A DNA stretch of 64,000 nucleotides from Corynebacterium crudilactis (GTDB lineage: Bacteria; Actinomycetota; Actinomycetes; Mycobacteriales; Mycobacteriaceae), in NCBI RefSeq assembly GCF_001643015.1, contig NZ_CP015622.1, positions 943,358 through 1,007,357 on the forward strand, read 5' to 3'. Below the pieces are notes generated by a model, which was given only the letters and a program-made list of their open reading frames with translations, was not told the DNA's origin and searched no databases. Both the position numbers and the translations under genes were made by a program. Shown here one piece after another: positions 16,550 through 25,413 of the stretch (position 1 is the first letter of the stretch; each line of letters starts with the position of its first letter).

Positions 16550-17272
16550 GTGAAGCCGCTAGGCAAGATCGCCGTTCCCTGGGCATGGCACCTGGGAATT
16601 GTTGGGATCATCATCTTTGACGTGGTTGCTGCAATCACGATGCTGACATTGATGCCAAACAGCATGCCGGCACGAGTCAACAGCGGGCTGGTGGCGTTGG
16701 GTGGTTCTTATGCGCCACCCATGAGCCAGGAAAGTTTAATCGCTAAAGTGATCGCTGGAGCAGTGCTGATCCTCGTGATTTCGGTGGGCATCTCAATGCT
16801 GATCTCTGAGCAGTCGAAAAGTCTTGCCGCAGATCATCCAGAAGCATCAGCCGTCCAAATCGCAAGACGCTGGGCTTCACTGAACAATATTCAAAGCTGC
16901 ATTGGCTGGTTCAGTTTCTTCCTCGCAGCAATTTTGAGCATTTCTTCACTGCGGCTGAATAGCCCAGGTATGACTAGTAATTTTGAAATGGCCGCGTACG
17001 TCATTGCCGTCATAGTCCTAGCCTGGACACTGATGGTTTCTCTGCGGCGTGGTCAGCTGATTATCGATCGCGCCATTCCCGTTGGTGAAGATGATTCAGA
17101 ACTGAAATGGGGCATTATCTATCACGATGCTTCTGATAAACGTATTTTTGTTGAATTAGATGATGGATACACAACCGTTGTCAACATGGCACGCGGGGGA
17201 GCGTGGGTGCTCCTCGCCGTTATGGTTTTGCCTGCGATTGCGATTGTGGGTTGGGTACTGCTGGAAAGCTAG
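16550..17272 (+). CDS. Four-TM membrane protein with DUF5808-like domain
   Basis: A 240-aa protein with membrane segments near residues 10-34, 64-84, 114-132 and 144-163 plus a fifth near 216-237, and between the last two a soluble part WGIIYHDASDKRIFVELDDG that matches the DUF5808 pattern seen in DUF1648-type membrane proteins. Start is GTG with GAGGAAGGG upstream. Its TAG overlaps the convergent gene's stop through a shared CTAG. No function is known for this family; it may be a membrane sensor or transporter accessory. Confidence 0.72.
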   Translation: MKPLGKIAVPWAWHLGIVGIIIFDVVAAITMLTLMPNSMPARVNSGLVALGGSYAPPMSQESLIAKVIAGAVLILVISVGISMLISEQSKSLAADHPEASAVQIARRWASLNNIQSCIGWFSFFLAAILSISSLRLNSPGMTSNFEMAAYVIAVIVLAWTLMVSLRRGQLIIDRAIPVGEDDSELKWGIIYHDASDKRIFVELDDGYTTVVNMARGGAWVLLAVMVLPAIAIVGWVLLES

Positions 17273-18483
17273 TGCACTTTGGTGATGCGATCGCCATCAA
17301 ATTCCACGTTGACATGCTTGCCATCCACCGTGAGTGCGAAGCCATCAAAGGGCACATTGCGGTGCGCTGCATAGGACACCACCGCACGACGAGCATCAAT
17401 ATCGCGAGACAACTGATGGTAGAGGGTCGCTTCCACAGCCAGATGCGAAGCAGGTGGTAGCTGCAAGCGTGGATGATCAAGCAACACCACCACCGCAGAA
17501 CCATCCTCTTGCCTGATGATCGCATGCGTCCATATGTTGAGTACCTGTTTAGCGATATCAATTAAATCAAAGGATTGAGCTTCTTCGACTGTAATTTCAG
17601 CGTTGGTCAGAAGTAATAACCCATTATCGAAACCAAAGCGGGCAAGACCTTCGGTTGCTTGTCCATTGAGCTCTCTTAAAGACCATGTCCATACCCAGCG
17701 GGATCCATCGATAACCGCTAGTGGAATGGCGCGCACTTGGTGTTCATTTTCTACAGTTGCAGTGTTGAGCTGAGGATTAAACGTGACGTTGTGCGACGGG
17801 GAGAGAGCGTCGAAAAGCAATTGGTGCTCAGCGGACATGAACGCTGCATCCGCGCGTACATCGCGCAGGCTCAGACCACCTGCGATTTCGATTGCGCGAT
17901 CGTTGCGGAGCAACAGGGAAGTGCCGTCGCTGAAAGCAATGCGATTGCTGTCGAAGCGAATGCCCAGATCGCGGAATGCTGCAAAAGAGCTCAGCGCCCG
18001 TTTAAAATCGGTGCCGGGAAGCATATTCGGCAGCCCCTCGATGAGACTGTGGCGGACGTCGATAAGTTGTGGCATGTGATGAAGCGCAACTAAAGCCTTG
18101 CGTCCATCGACAAGTGGAGCGATGAATGCCGGCGCATTGTTGTAGAGAGTGCGAGCCGCCGTGATGAGATCATCACTGAGCGGCTGAGTGCCCTGCAATA
18201 CTTCAATATCGAGGTCTTGTCCACGCGTGCTCACCCACTCGAATTCCTGATTATTGATCCACGCGATAATTTCTCCCGCAGTATCAAAAGGGCTTCCTGA
18301 GGCACGATTAATGCGCACGTTGACTGCGGTGGTGTCTTCAGAAAGGTTGAATTCCACCCCAGTAACACGCCCTAATTGGGCAGCAAACGCCTGGTCAACA
18401 CAAGCTTGGCCCAAGATGCCATCGGTGATTACATCAAACAGGGATGAGGGACGCGGGATTTCCATACCCCTAAGGATATTCAT
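17269..18483 (-). CDS. Conserved hypothetical protein with DUF6882-like region
   Basis: A 404-aa soluble protein without signal peptide or membrane segments. Residues about 255-310 (SRWVWTWSLRELNG, then GLARFGF) resemble the DUF6882 pattern of a Trp-rich W.W.W motif. The first 200 residues contain no motif that I recognise. It is convergent with the DUF5808-like gene and divergent from cmt3. The gene looks intact, with core-like codon use. I cannot assign a function. Confidence 0.65.
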   Translation of the reverse strand: MNILRGMEIPRPSSLFDVITDGILGQACVDQAFAAQLGRVTGVEFNLSEDTTAVNVRINRASGSPFDTAGEIIAWINNQEFEWVSTRGQDLDIEVLQGTQPLSDDLITAARTLYNNAPAFIAPLVDGRKALVALHHMPQLIDVRHSLIEGLPNMLPGTDFKRALSSFAAFRDLGIRFDSNRIAFSDGTSLLLRNDRAIEIAGGLSLRDVRADAAFMSAEHQLLFDALSPSHNVTFNPQLNTATVENEHQVRAIPLAVIDGSRWVWTWSLRELNGQATEGLARFGFDNGLLLLTNAEITVEEAQSFDLIDIAKQVLNIWTHAIIRQEDGSAVVVLLDHPRLQLPPASHLAVEATLYHQLSRDIDARRAVVSYAAHRNVPFDGFALTVDGKHVNVEFDGDRITKVH

Positions 18484-18592
18484 TGAGGAAAGTTTTGGGG
18501 ATTTTAGGGCAGCTTGTTACAAATTCACTTATCTGTGACGATAGGAGATATGCATGTGGAAAATTATGCATATCGAACAGGAAGAGTTAACA

Positions 18593-20041
18593 GTGCGTAA
18601 AGGAATATCCAGCATCCTCACGGTTGCGGTTGCTTGCTCAATTGGATTCGGAACTGCCTTCACTGGCACCAGCATCGCAGTGGCTCAAGATTCTGCTTAT
18701 GACTACGGCATGGATCCAAATCAACGATACAACCCGATCGACGATATTAAAGATCGTCCAGAAGGGCTATCAAACCTTCCATACTTTGGAAGCAAACTAA
18801 CTTCCTGGGGTTCTTCGGATGCAACCGCTTCATCCGGAATCGTGACTTCTGGGCGTCCGCAGTACACCGACCCACGGTACCCAAACGGTAAAGACAACTT
18901 GCCTAAAGCAACCATCGATATGAATCCAGAGGTTCTCACACGCCTCGAGCGTTTCGTCGGCGTAGATGGGGACCGCATCCGCCAGATCAACGCGTATTCT
19001 CCTTCGATGGAACGCACCATTCCACTGATCTGGGTTGTCCCTGAGGACAATTCAGTACCAGGACCAACCGTATATGCCCTAGGCGGCGGTGACGGTGGAC
19101 AAGGCGGAGAAAACTGGGTTACCCGCACTGACCTCGATGAGTTGACGAGCGAAAATAACATCAACCTCATCATGCCAATGCTTGGCGCCTACAGCTTCTA
19201 CGCCGACTGGGCGGGAGAAAGCGAAGACATGGGAGGCAAGCAGCAGTGGGAAACCTTCCTCATGCACGAACTTCCTGAGCCACTCGAAGCAGCAATCGGT
19301 GCTGATGGACAGCGCAGCATCCTGGGTATGTCCATGTCCGGCGGTTCTGTTCTCAACATGGCATCACACGACCCTAACTTTTACTCCTCTGTTGGTTCCT
19401 TCTCCGGATGCGCAGAGACCAACTCTTGGATGGGACGTCGCGGTATCGCCGCCACCGTATTCAACGGCAACGTCGTGCCAGAACAAATTTTTGGTGATGT
19501 AGACAGCGACTACTCTCGCTACAACGATCCTTTGCTCAATGCTGAAAAGCTCGGTGAACAGGACAACCTCTATATCTTTGCGGGTTCAGGAGTGTTCTCT
19601 GAACTCGATGTTATCGGTGAGAATGCCCCACTCGATGAAGACGCCTTCAAAAACCGCGTCCTCGTTGGTTTCGAAATCGAAGCAATGTCCAATACTTGCA
19701 CTCACAACCTCAAGGCTGCAACGGACCAAAAGGGCATCGATACCATCAACTATGATTTCCGAGCCACTGGCACTCACGCTTGGGATTATTGGAATGAAGC
19801 CCTGCACCGCTTCTATCCTTTGATGATGCAAGGCTTTGGCCTAGATGGTGGACCGATTCCGATCTATAACCCCAACGGGGTCTCCTCAAGTGAAAGCTCA
19901 TCCGAGCTGTCCTCTGATGTGAGCCTCGGTACTGTAGTTGGTAGCGTGACAGGCAGCACCGGAAGCGGAAGCAGCGCCGTGCGTGAATTCATCGCAGGCA
20001 GCTCCGGTTCCAGTGAATCTGCTGGTAGCTTCTACGGATAA
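18593..20041 (+). CDS. cmt3: Secreted mycolyltransferase (Cmt3-type)
   Basis: A 482-aa alpha/beta-hydrolase of the antigen 85 family that moves mycolic acids from trehalose monomycolate to arabinogalactan or trehalose in the outer membrane. A signal peptide (RKGISSILTVAVACSIGFG...IAVA) ends before QDSAYD. The nucleophile is the Ser in LGMSMSGGSVLNMA, and the catalytic His is in ATGTHAWDYW. The C-terminus has a Ser/Gly-rich tail of about 55 residues. The GTG at 18593, with GGAAG 8 nt upstream, gives a classic signal peptide; ATGs at 18554 and 18569 add residues before it. Family is certain; the paralogue number rests on context. Confidence 0.92.
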   Translation: MRKGISSILTVAVACSIGFGTAFTGTSIAVAQDSAYDYGMDPNQRYNPIDDIKDRPEGLSNLPYFGSKLTSWGSSDATASSGIVTSGRPQYTDPRYPNGKDNLPKATIDMNPEVLTRLERFVGVDGDRIRQINAYSPSMERTIPLIWVVPEDNSVPGPTVYALGGGDGGQGGENWVTRTDLDELTSENNINLIMPMLGAYSFYADWAGESEDMGGKQQWETFLMHELPEPLEAAIGADGQRSILGMSMSGGSVLNMASHDPNFYSSVGSFSGCAETNSWMGRRGIAATVFNGNVVPEQIFGDVDSDYSRYNDPLLNAEKLGEQDNLYIFAGSGVFSELDVIGENAPLDEDAFKNRVLVGFEIEAMSNTCTHNLKAATDQKGIDTINYDFRATGTHAWDYWNEALHRFYPLMMQGFGLDGGPIPIYNPNGVSSSESSSELSSDVSLGTVVGSVTGSTGSGSSAVREFIAGSSGSSESAGSFYG

Positions 20042-20042
20042 G

Positions 20043-20094
20043 AAAAATATGGTGTGTTTCAACTGATTGCTTAGTTGAAACACACCATATTTTT
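20043..20094. terminator. Bidirectional terminator between cmt3 and tetR
   Basis: A perfect 22-bp inverted repeat (20043-20064 and 20073-20094) with an 8-nt loop. The arms begin AAAAATATGG and end CCATATTTTT, giving a U-run on both strands. It separates convergent cmt3 and tetR. Confidence 0.93.
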
Positions 20095-20115
20095 ATTTTG
20101 CTAGAGCCTGATTAA

Positions 20116-20697
20116 CTACAGCTTAATTAAGCGACAGGCTCGTTTAACCATGGAAACCGCAATTTCTACATCACGAGGCTCAGGCATCTTGTAATAGGTC
20201 TGCAAAGAGATCGCGATAGCAGCGGCATGCAAATGAATGAACACCATCGCTTCAAATTTTTCCAGATTCGGATCTCGATCCATGAGGAATTGGAGCATCG
20301 GAGTAATGATCACATCTGCATCGATCGCACAGGACGGGGCACCGAGAGTGCTTAAAATCTCCCCAATGCGAAACATTGCGCTGAATGAATCCAGCTCATC
20401 GTCGCCCTCTCTTAAATGATTGATCACCATTTCTTCGATGGCAACCCGGTGATCAATATCTTGTGGCAATTCGTTTAACTGCGCAGAGAGCTCCTGAACA
20501 CGAATGTTCATGAATTCAAACAACGCGTCTTCCCTAGACGGGAAGTAGTTATGGAAAGTTCTAGCCGAAACCCCGGCTGCCGCTGCAACAGTAGCAACCG
20601 TAAGAGCTTCTGGCCCATCCGTTAAAGCAATTTGTGCTGCAGCACGGGACAATGCTGTTCGCGTAGCTGCTTTCTTAGTTTCTCGAAGCCCCGACAC
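20116..20697 (-). CDS. TetR-family regulator of the mmpL gene
   Basis: A 193-aa TetR-type repressor. The N-terminal HTH reads LTVATVAAAAGVSARTFHNYFPSREDALFEF (residues about 33-63), the standard TetR signature; the C-terminal ligand domain has no recognised match. Its start lies inside the last 23 bases of the mmpL gene on the same strand, so the two form an operon and translation is probably coupled. An auto-regulated local repressor is likely; a palindrome at 23157 in front of mmpL is the candidate operator. Confidence 0.88.
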   Translation of the reverse strand: MSGLRETKKAATRTALSRAAAQIALTDGPEALTVATVAAAAGVSARTFHNYFPSREDALFEFMNIRVQELSAQLNELPQDIDHRVAIEEMVINHLREGDDELDSFSAMFRIGEILSTLGAPSCAIDADVIITPMLQFLMDRDPNLEKFEAMVFIHLHAAAIAISLQTYYKMPEPRDVEIAVSMVKRACRLIKL

Positions 20698-23059
20698 TAG
20701 CTTTTTCCTTCAGCTCCTGGGTGCGAGTCTCATCTAAATCGCTAAGACCTTCACCTTCGACATCAACGTTTGGAAGAATCTTATCCAACCACTTAGGTAG
20801 CCACCAAGCTTTGTCATCCAGCAAGAACATCGTTGCAGGAATAATCATCATGCGCACAAAGAAAGCATCGAAGAAGACAGCAACTGCCAAGGCGAAGCCC
20901 ATGGTCTTAATGAAGGCCATGTCTTGAGCCATGAATGCTGCAAAAACGGACACCATGATCAAAGCGGCAGCTGTGACCACACGAGCGCCATGTTTGAAGC
21001 CGTTTGAGGTTGCATTTCCAGCAGTTTTACCCTTTGTGAAACCTTCACGCATGCGTGTGACCAGGAAGATTTGGTAGTCCATGGCAAGTCCGAAGACCAA
21101 ACCAATGAGCATGATTGGGAGGAAGGACAGCAATGGCTGAGGATCCTCGATGATGCCAAATGCGCCTTCTTGGAAGATGGCCACTGTGGCACCGAAAGTT
21201 GCGAGAACAGACAAACCGAAGCCTAGAGCGGCAATAAGCGGCACCCAAATGGAACGGAAGACGAGCAATAGAACGAGGAACGCTAGCAACAAAACAATAA
21301 GGACATAAGGCACAAGTACATCGCCGAGGCGCTCAGAAATGTCATCGTAAATTGGAGTGACACCAGTGATACCGTATGTCGCACCAGTCTCATCAGCGAA
21401 AGACGCAGCATCTGCGCGGAGGGAAGACAACGTATCGGATGTCCGCTCATCGATTGCATCAAACTCAGGCGTGATGAGAATCTGTGCCGTATCGAAGTTT
21501 TCAGTGGTTTGCGTGATCTGAGCGTTCTGCACACCGTCAGTGCCCAAGAACTGCTCTACTGCTTGGCCGTAGACCAGCGGGCGTTCCTGCTCCGGCACCT
21601 CGGTGGCGTCGATAAGCGCAATCATAGGAGCATTGCGGCCTGGCCCGAACGCATCCGCCGTCATATCGTAGGCCGTGCGTGGGGCAGTACCCAGGGCAGA
21701 TGTGCCGTCCGTCGGCATAGCAAGGCGCATATTGGTCGCAGGAATTGCGATAGCACCGAGCAAGACGACGCCCACCAACAGGTAAGCAATCGGCATCTTG
21801 CGGACCAAACGGACCCACTTGAGACCCATGGTTGGCTTTTCATCCTCTGGGTCCGGAACCTTTGGTCCAGGAGCACGAGCAGCAAAGATACGAGTGCCGA
21901 GCAGCCCGAGAAGTGCAGGCAGGAAGGTCAACGCAACAAGAACTGCAATTGCAACGGTAATTGCAGCAGCAATAGCCATCACGGTGAGGAATGGAATATT
22001 GATAATTGACAGAGCCACGAGCGCAATAAGCACTGTGGTGCCTGCGAAAACAACCGCAGAACCAGCAGTACCCACAGCCATACCCATTGCATGCGCACGC
22101 GTTGCCATCGGCATTGTGCGCAGTCGCTGAGCTAGCTCCTTAGGCTCTAGGTCGTTAGAACCAGTCTGGGAAATAAGCTCATTTCGGAAGCGTGACACAA
22201 TAAACAGGGCGTAGTCGATGCCAACTGCCAGACCGATCATGGATGCCAGTGCAGGTGTCATGTCATTGACCGAATCAGAAAACGCAGTGGCCAATTGAAT
22301 ACCCATGATGCCGATGCCGACACCAATAATTGCAGAGATCAATGGCATACCAGCTGCAATGAAAGAACCAAAGGTCACAATGAGCACAACAGCTGCGACA
22401 AGAAGTCCGATAACTTCCGAGGTCATGTTCAAGCTTGTTGCAGCAGCGCCAAAGACGTTGCCGTTATAAACAACTGTGAGATCGCCAGCGTCATATTCAT
22501 CGAGAATATTAGTGACCTTTTCGCGATCTTCTGCAGAAACATCCATGGCAGAGCTCACATCAAAAGTCATGGAGATAATGCCCGTGGTCTCATCAGCACT
22601 TAGTGGGCTGACAGAAGCAATATCGGCTGCGATTTTCTCGGCAGGAACACCCTGAGCCTCGAGCGCGGGGGACATCTGTGCAGTTAGCCCTTGGGATGCC
22701 ATAACTGGATCCACGAGAGTTTCGGGATCCTTCAGAACACCAGTTGCTTTAATATCTTCGAGCATTTGGTTGACTTCAGCTGCAATGTCAGAATCAGCGA
22801 GAGTCGCACCTTCTGGAGCCTGGATAACAACTGAACCGGAAGGGGTAGATGTTGCATCTTCGGAACCAGGGAATCGTTCCTGCATCTTTTCCATCGTGGT
22901 GACGGAATCTAGGCCAGGGATGGAGAAACTACTAGAAGTTGGCTTGGAGTACAGACCTGCCAGTGTAGTTATTCCGATGAGGATAATAAGCCAGACCGCA
23001 AGAAACGGCCATTTCTTTTGATAGGCCGTTGAGCCTAATTTGTAGAGGAACTTTGCCAC
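20675..23059 (-). CDS. MmpL-family RND lipid transporter
   Basis: A 794-aa RND-superfamily exporter of the MMPL type, which in corynebacteria and mycobacteria moves trehalose monomycolate and other lipids across the inner membrane. Twelve membrane segments fall into two repeats: one TM, an external domain (about 50-185), five TMs including GIDYALFIVSRFR, then a second TM, external domain (about 400-530) and five TMs with AMDYQIFLVTRMREGF. The Asp-Tyr pairs are the proton-relay residues of MmpL. The GTG at 23059 with AAGGA 6 nt upstream is better than the ATG at 23092. The neighbouring mycolyltransferase gene fits an envelope-lipid role. Confidence 0.93.
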   Translation of the reverse strand: MAKFLYKLGSTAYQKKWPFLAVWLIILIGITTLAGLYSKPTSSSFSIPGLDSVTTMEKMQERFPGSEDATSTPSGSVVIQAPEGATLADSDIAAEVNQMLEDIKATGVLKDPETLVDPVMASQGLTAQMSPALEAQGVPAEKIAADIASVSPLSADETTGIISMTFDVSSAMDVSAEDREKVTNILDEYDAGDLTVVYNGNVFGAAATSLNMTSEVIGLLVAAVVLIVTFGSFIAAGMPLISAIIGVGIGIMGIQLATAFSDSVNDMTPALASMIGLAVGIDYALFIVSRFRNELISQTGSNDLEPKELAQRLRTMPMATRAHAMGMAVGTAGSAVVFAGTTVLIALVALSIINIPFLTVMAIAAAITVAIAVLVALTFLPALLGLLGTRIFAARAPGPKVPDPEDEKPTMGLKWVRLVRKMPIAYLLVGVVLLGAIAIPATNMRLAMPTDGTSALGTAPRTAYDMTADAFGPGRNAPMIALIDATEVPEQERPLVYGQAVEQFLGTDGVQNAQITQTTENFDTAQILITPEFDAIDERTSDTLSSLRADAASFADETGATYGITGVTPIYDDISERLGDVLVPYVLIVLLLAFLVLLLVFRSIWVPLIAALGFGLSVLATFGATVAIFQEGAFGIIEDPQPLLSFLPIMLIGLVFGLAMDYQIFLVTRMREGFTKGKTAGNATSNGFKHGARVVTAAALIMVSVFAAFMAQDMAFIKTMGFALAVAVFFDAFFVRMMIIPATMFLLDDKAWWLPKWLDKILPNVDVEGEGLSDLDETRTQELKEKASVGASRN

Positions 23060-23156
23060 GATTGTCCTTAAATGATTGATAAAACAAGACAAATCTCTAC
23101 TGCTAATTCAGGTATTTAACTAAAAGCAGTGAAGATTTTTCACATGGAGGGCAATT

Positions 23157-23173
23157 TTGCACAACGTGTGCAA
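23157..23173. promoter_or_regulatory. Palindromic TetR operator candidate before mmpL
   Basis: TTGCACA-ACG-TGTGCAA is a perfect 7-bp inverted repeat with a 3-bp centre, about 100 bp upstream of the mmpL start. Size and form suit a TetR dimer, and the tetR gene is the second gene of the operon. Confidence 0.55.
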
Positions 23174-23303
23174 GTTTAACTTTCTTGGAGCTGCAGTTTG
23201 AAGTTTGCGGGTTTGAATGTGAGTAACTCGATAATCCTGTGAGCATGTGGGTCGCATCTCTTGAATTTCCTGCAAAAGCGGGACAATCGTACTGGTGGAG
23301 TTC

Positions 23304-23309
23304 TATGCT
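23304..23309 (+). promoter_or_regulatory. -10 element setting a leaderless ATG
   Basis: TATGCT at 23304-23309 is followed by 6 nt and ATG at 23316. It rules out the GTG at 23295, which lies before the hexamer. Confidence 0.5.
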
Positions 23310-23315
23310 GTGGAC

Positions 23316-23816
23316 ATGACCCAAAATTTCCCACAATTTATTGCCACGGCAGATCTTGTCGACATTATCGGTGAAGATGCACAATCTTGCGATAGTCAAT
23401 TTCGAAACTTTGGAGGGCTTATTGATTTCCATGGTCCGATCACGACAGTGAAATGTTTTCAGGACAATGCGCTTTTAAAATCCATTTTAAGTGAAGATAG
23501 TGAAGGTGGAGTGCTGGTCATCGATGGTGCAGGATCAATCCATACCGCGTTGGTCGGTGACATAATTGCAGGGCTCGGAAAAGATCATGGATGGTCTGGG
23601 GTCATCGTCAACGGTGCAATTCGTGATTCTGCAGTGATCGGAACCATGGACTTTGGCTGTAAAGCGTTAGGGAGTAATCCACGCAAATCTACCAAGACTG
23701 GTGCGGGGGAGCGGGATGTAGTTGTGACGATCGGCGGCATTGATTTCACTCCTGGACATTATGCCTATGCAGACTCTGACGGAATTATTGTTGTGGAATC
23801 CCCCGTGCAACAGTAA
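23316..23816 (+). CDS. rraA: RraA-family protein (often labelled MenG)
   Basis: A 166-aa protein of the RraA family, trimeric proteins that either inhibit RNase E or act as 4-hydroxy-4-methyl-2-oxoglutarate/oxaloacetate aldolase. The signature is visible: [22 protein letters not shown], then [19 protein letters not shown] and [17 protein letters not shown] with the conserved Arg-Asp, and [22 protein letters not shown]. The GD...RD pair of the aldolases (GDIIAGL..18..RD) is present, so either activity is possible. The old name demethylmenaquinone methyltransferase is a misassignment. Start by the leaderless promoter. Confidence 0.9.
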   Translation: MTQNFPQFIATADLVDIIGEDAQSCDSQFRNFGGLIDFHGPITTVKCFQDNALLKSILSEDSEGGVLVIDGAGSIHTALVGDIIAGLGKDHGWSGVIVNGAIRDSAVIGTMDFGCKALGSNPRKSTKTGAGERDVVVTIGGIDFTPGHYAYADSDGIIVVESPVQQ

Positions 23817-23923
23817 CGAATTTAGGGATTGTGGCCGATTCTTCATGCAAGGGTAATGTCGAAATATCTAGGCAACCTGATATGTAGTTCCTTGCTTATT
23901 TTGAAAATCGCTGTCGATCAAAG

Positions 23924-24595
23924 GTGTTCCAATTGCTTCATGCCGTGAGTTTTGCATTACTGGACTCTGTAAATGTCCTGCTCATTGGCATTATTGTTGC
24001 AATTGCAGCGTTATTGCCCAGGAATGGAAAATTCAGTCGAATCGCCACGCTTTTGATCGCGGGCGATTGGTTGGGTGTTTTCATACTCAGTATCTTCGTC
24101 ATGCTTATTTTTGATGGCGTTGAAGATGTCGTGCAATCCTTTTTGCATTCAATTTGGTTTGGCATCATCTTGATTGCAACGGGCGTGGTTTCATTTCTGG
24201 CAACGCTGCTATCTAAGTCTGATGGTGGAACTCGAAAAATAGATGGCTTTCTCACTCCTGTGAAAAACCCCAGCTGGAAAACTGTCGGAGCTGGTTTGAT
24301 CTTGGGAATTGTGCAGTCTGCAACGTCAGTCCCGTTTTTTGCTGGACTGGGCTACCTGAGCATTGGAAATTTTGGTCCTGTCATTAGCTATGGCGGATTG
24401 GTTGTGTACGCGACCTTGGCACTGAGCTTGCCGATTATTGTTGCCTTCCTGGTAGGGATGGTTCGTAGATATCCGGAAAGCCCAGTTGGCCGGTTGTTTG
24501 AACTAATTGGGGAAAATAAAGAAAAAGTGACGAAGTGGTCTGGCTACCTCGTCGCTGTAATTTTGTGCATTATCGGTATTAGCACGCTTCTATAA
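23924..24595 (+). CDS. Six-TM integral membrane protein
   Basis: A 223-aa protein made of six hydrophobic segments (about 13-31, 38-62, 72-92, 119-141, 151-176 and 203-222). The two-part layout with a loop at 95-115 and the small size resemble LysE/GAP-type exporters, but I see no diagnostic motif. Start is GTG with no strong Shine-Dalgarno. It follows the RraA gene by 107 bp and is convergent with the DUF2199-like gene, only 7 bp apart. Function unknown. Confidence 0.68.
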   Translation: MFQLLHAVSFALLDSVNVLLIGIIVAIAALLPRNGKFSRIATLLIAGDWLGVFILSIFVMLIFDGVEDVVQSFLHSIWFGIILIATGVVSFLATLLSKSDGGTRKIDGFLTPVKNPSWKTVGAGLILGIVQSATSVPFFAGLGYLSIGNFGPVISYGGLVVYATLALSLPIIVAFLVGMVRRYPESPVGRLFELIGENKEKVTKWSGYLVAVILCIIGISTLL

Positions 24596-24602
24596 GTCTC
24601 TA

Positions 24603-25118
24603 TTAGTGGAAATGTCCATGCGTTGCGAGCATCCAACTATTGATCCTTAAATCGGCCTCTTTCGAAGAGATGCCGTTTGTATAGTCCTGAAATATGGTTG
24701 TTTCCTCTTCGAGTGGCTGAAAATGTGGGTGCATATCTTCGTGTTTCACTGTTAGTAAAACTGGTGTTCCATAAGCATCCTCGAGGCCAGGAAATTTACT
24801 AGCTAGAAGTCCAGGTATGCGAACTTTTCTCATGTGATTCCGATAATTCAGATATGTGATCAGATCAGAATGCGTAACTTCTACCCAGCCTCCATAGTCA
24901 AGTTTTTTCCTGCCCGCATCAATGGAGATTTCAATATTTGATTTGATGAAATGGCGTTTCGGCTTGGGATAGAGGATTTGGCACACTGATGATCCTGTAG
25001 AAACTCGATAACCACACGCTTGTGCCTCAATTATCGGATCGGGGAGTTTCAGATTGAGGGCAGGTGCTCCGAAATGTGCAACGCCACAGTGTTCGCAGTG
25101 AAAATGGCCAGGTTTCAT
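24603..25118 (-). CDS. DUF2199-like protein with N-terminal zinc-knuckle
   Basis: A 171-aa soluble protein starting with FHCEHCGVAHFG, a single CxxC..H metal knuckle, followed by the pattern of DUF2199: CQILYPKPKRHFIKSNIEISI, YGGWVEVTHSDLITYLN, IPGLLASKFPGLEDAYGTPVLLTVKHEDMHPHFQPLEEETTIFQDYTNGIS. The conserved H-P...Q..GI end of the family appears in altered form. RBS AAGGAGAAA stands just before the ATG. No function is known for the family. Confidence 0.7.
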   Translation of the reverse strand: MKPGHFHCEHCGVAHFGAPALNLKLPDPIIEAQACGYRVSTGSSVCQILYPKPKRHFIKSNIEISIDAGRKKLDYGGWVEVTHSDLITYLNYRNHMRKVRIPGLLASKFPGLEDAYGTPVLLTVKHEDMHPHFQPLEEETTIFQDYTNGISSKEADLRINSWMLATHGHFH

Positions 25119-25391
25119 GATTTCTCCTTAAATTTAGAGTCTGAGACACCCATAGGTTAGGAGGAAATAGGGGGAATGGTGTTTTTGGGGCGGCTGATGT
25201 TGTGGACAACTATTTTGACGAATGGAATACCTGTGGATAACTCTGCTTGACCTGGCAGATTGGAAGGATTTGGGGGAGTATTGGGCGTAACTCTGACCTG
25301 ACCTACTATCGAGTAAGTGTTTTAATAACACCCTTGTATTCGAATGTGTGAGCGAGTAGTGTGGGTGGTGACAACACGGGGACTGAAACGG

Positions 25392-25409
25392 AAAAAAAGG
25401 GGGGGGAGG
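25392..25409 (+). promoter_or_regulatory. Homopolymeric A7-G8 tract in the RBS of the HNH gene
   Basis: Seven A (25392-25398) directly followed by eight G (25399-25406) and AGG form the Shine-Dalgarno of the gene that starts at 25414. Homopolymers of this length are prone to slippage, which would change spacing or strength of the RBS. Confidence 0.6.
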
Positions 25410-25413
25410 CACT

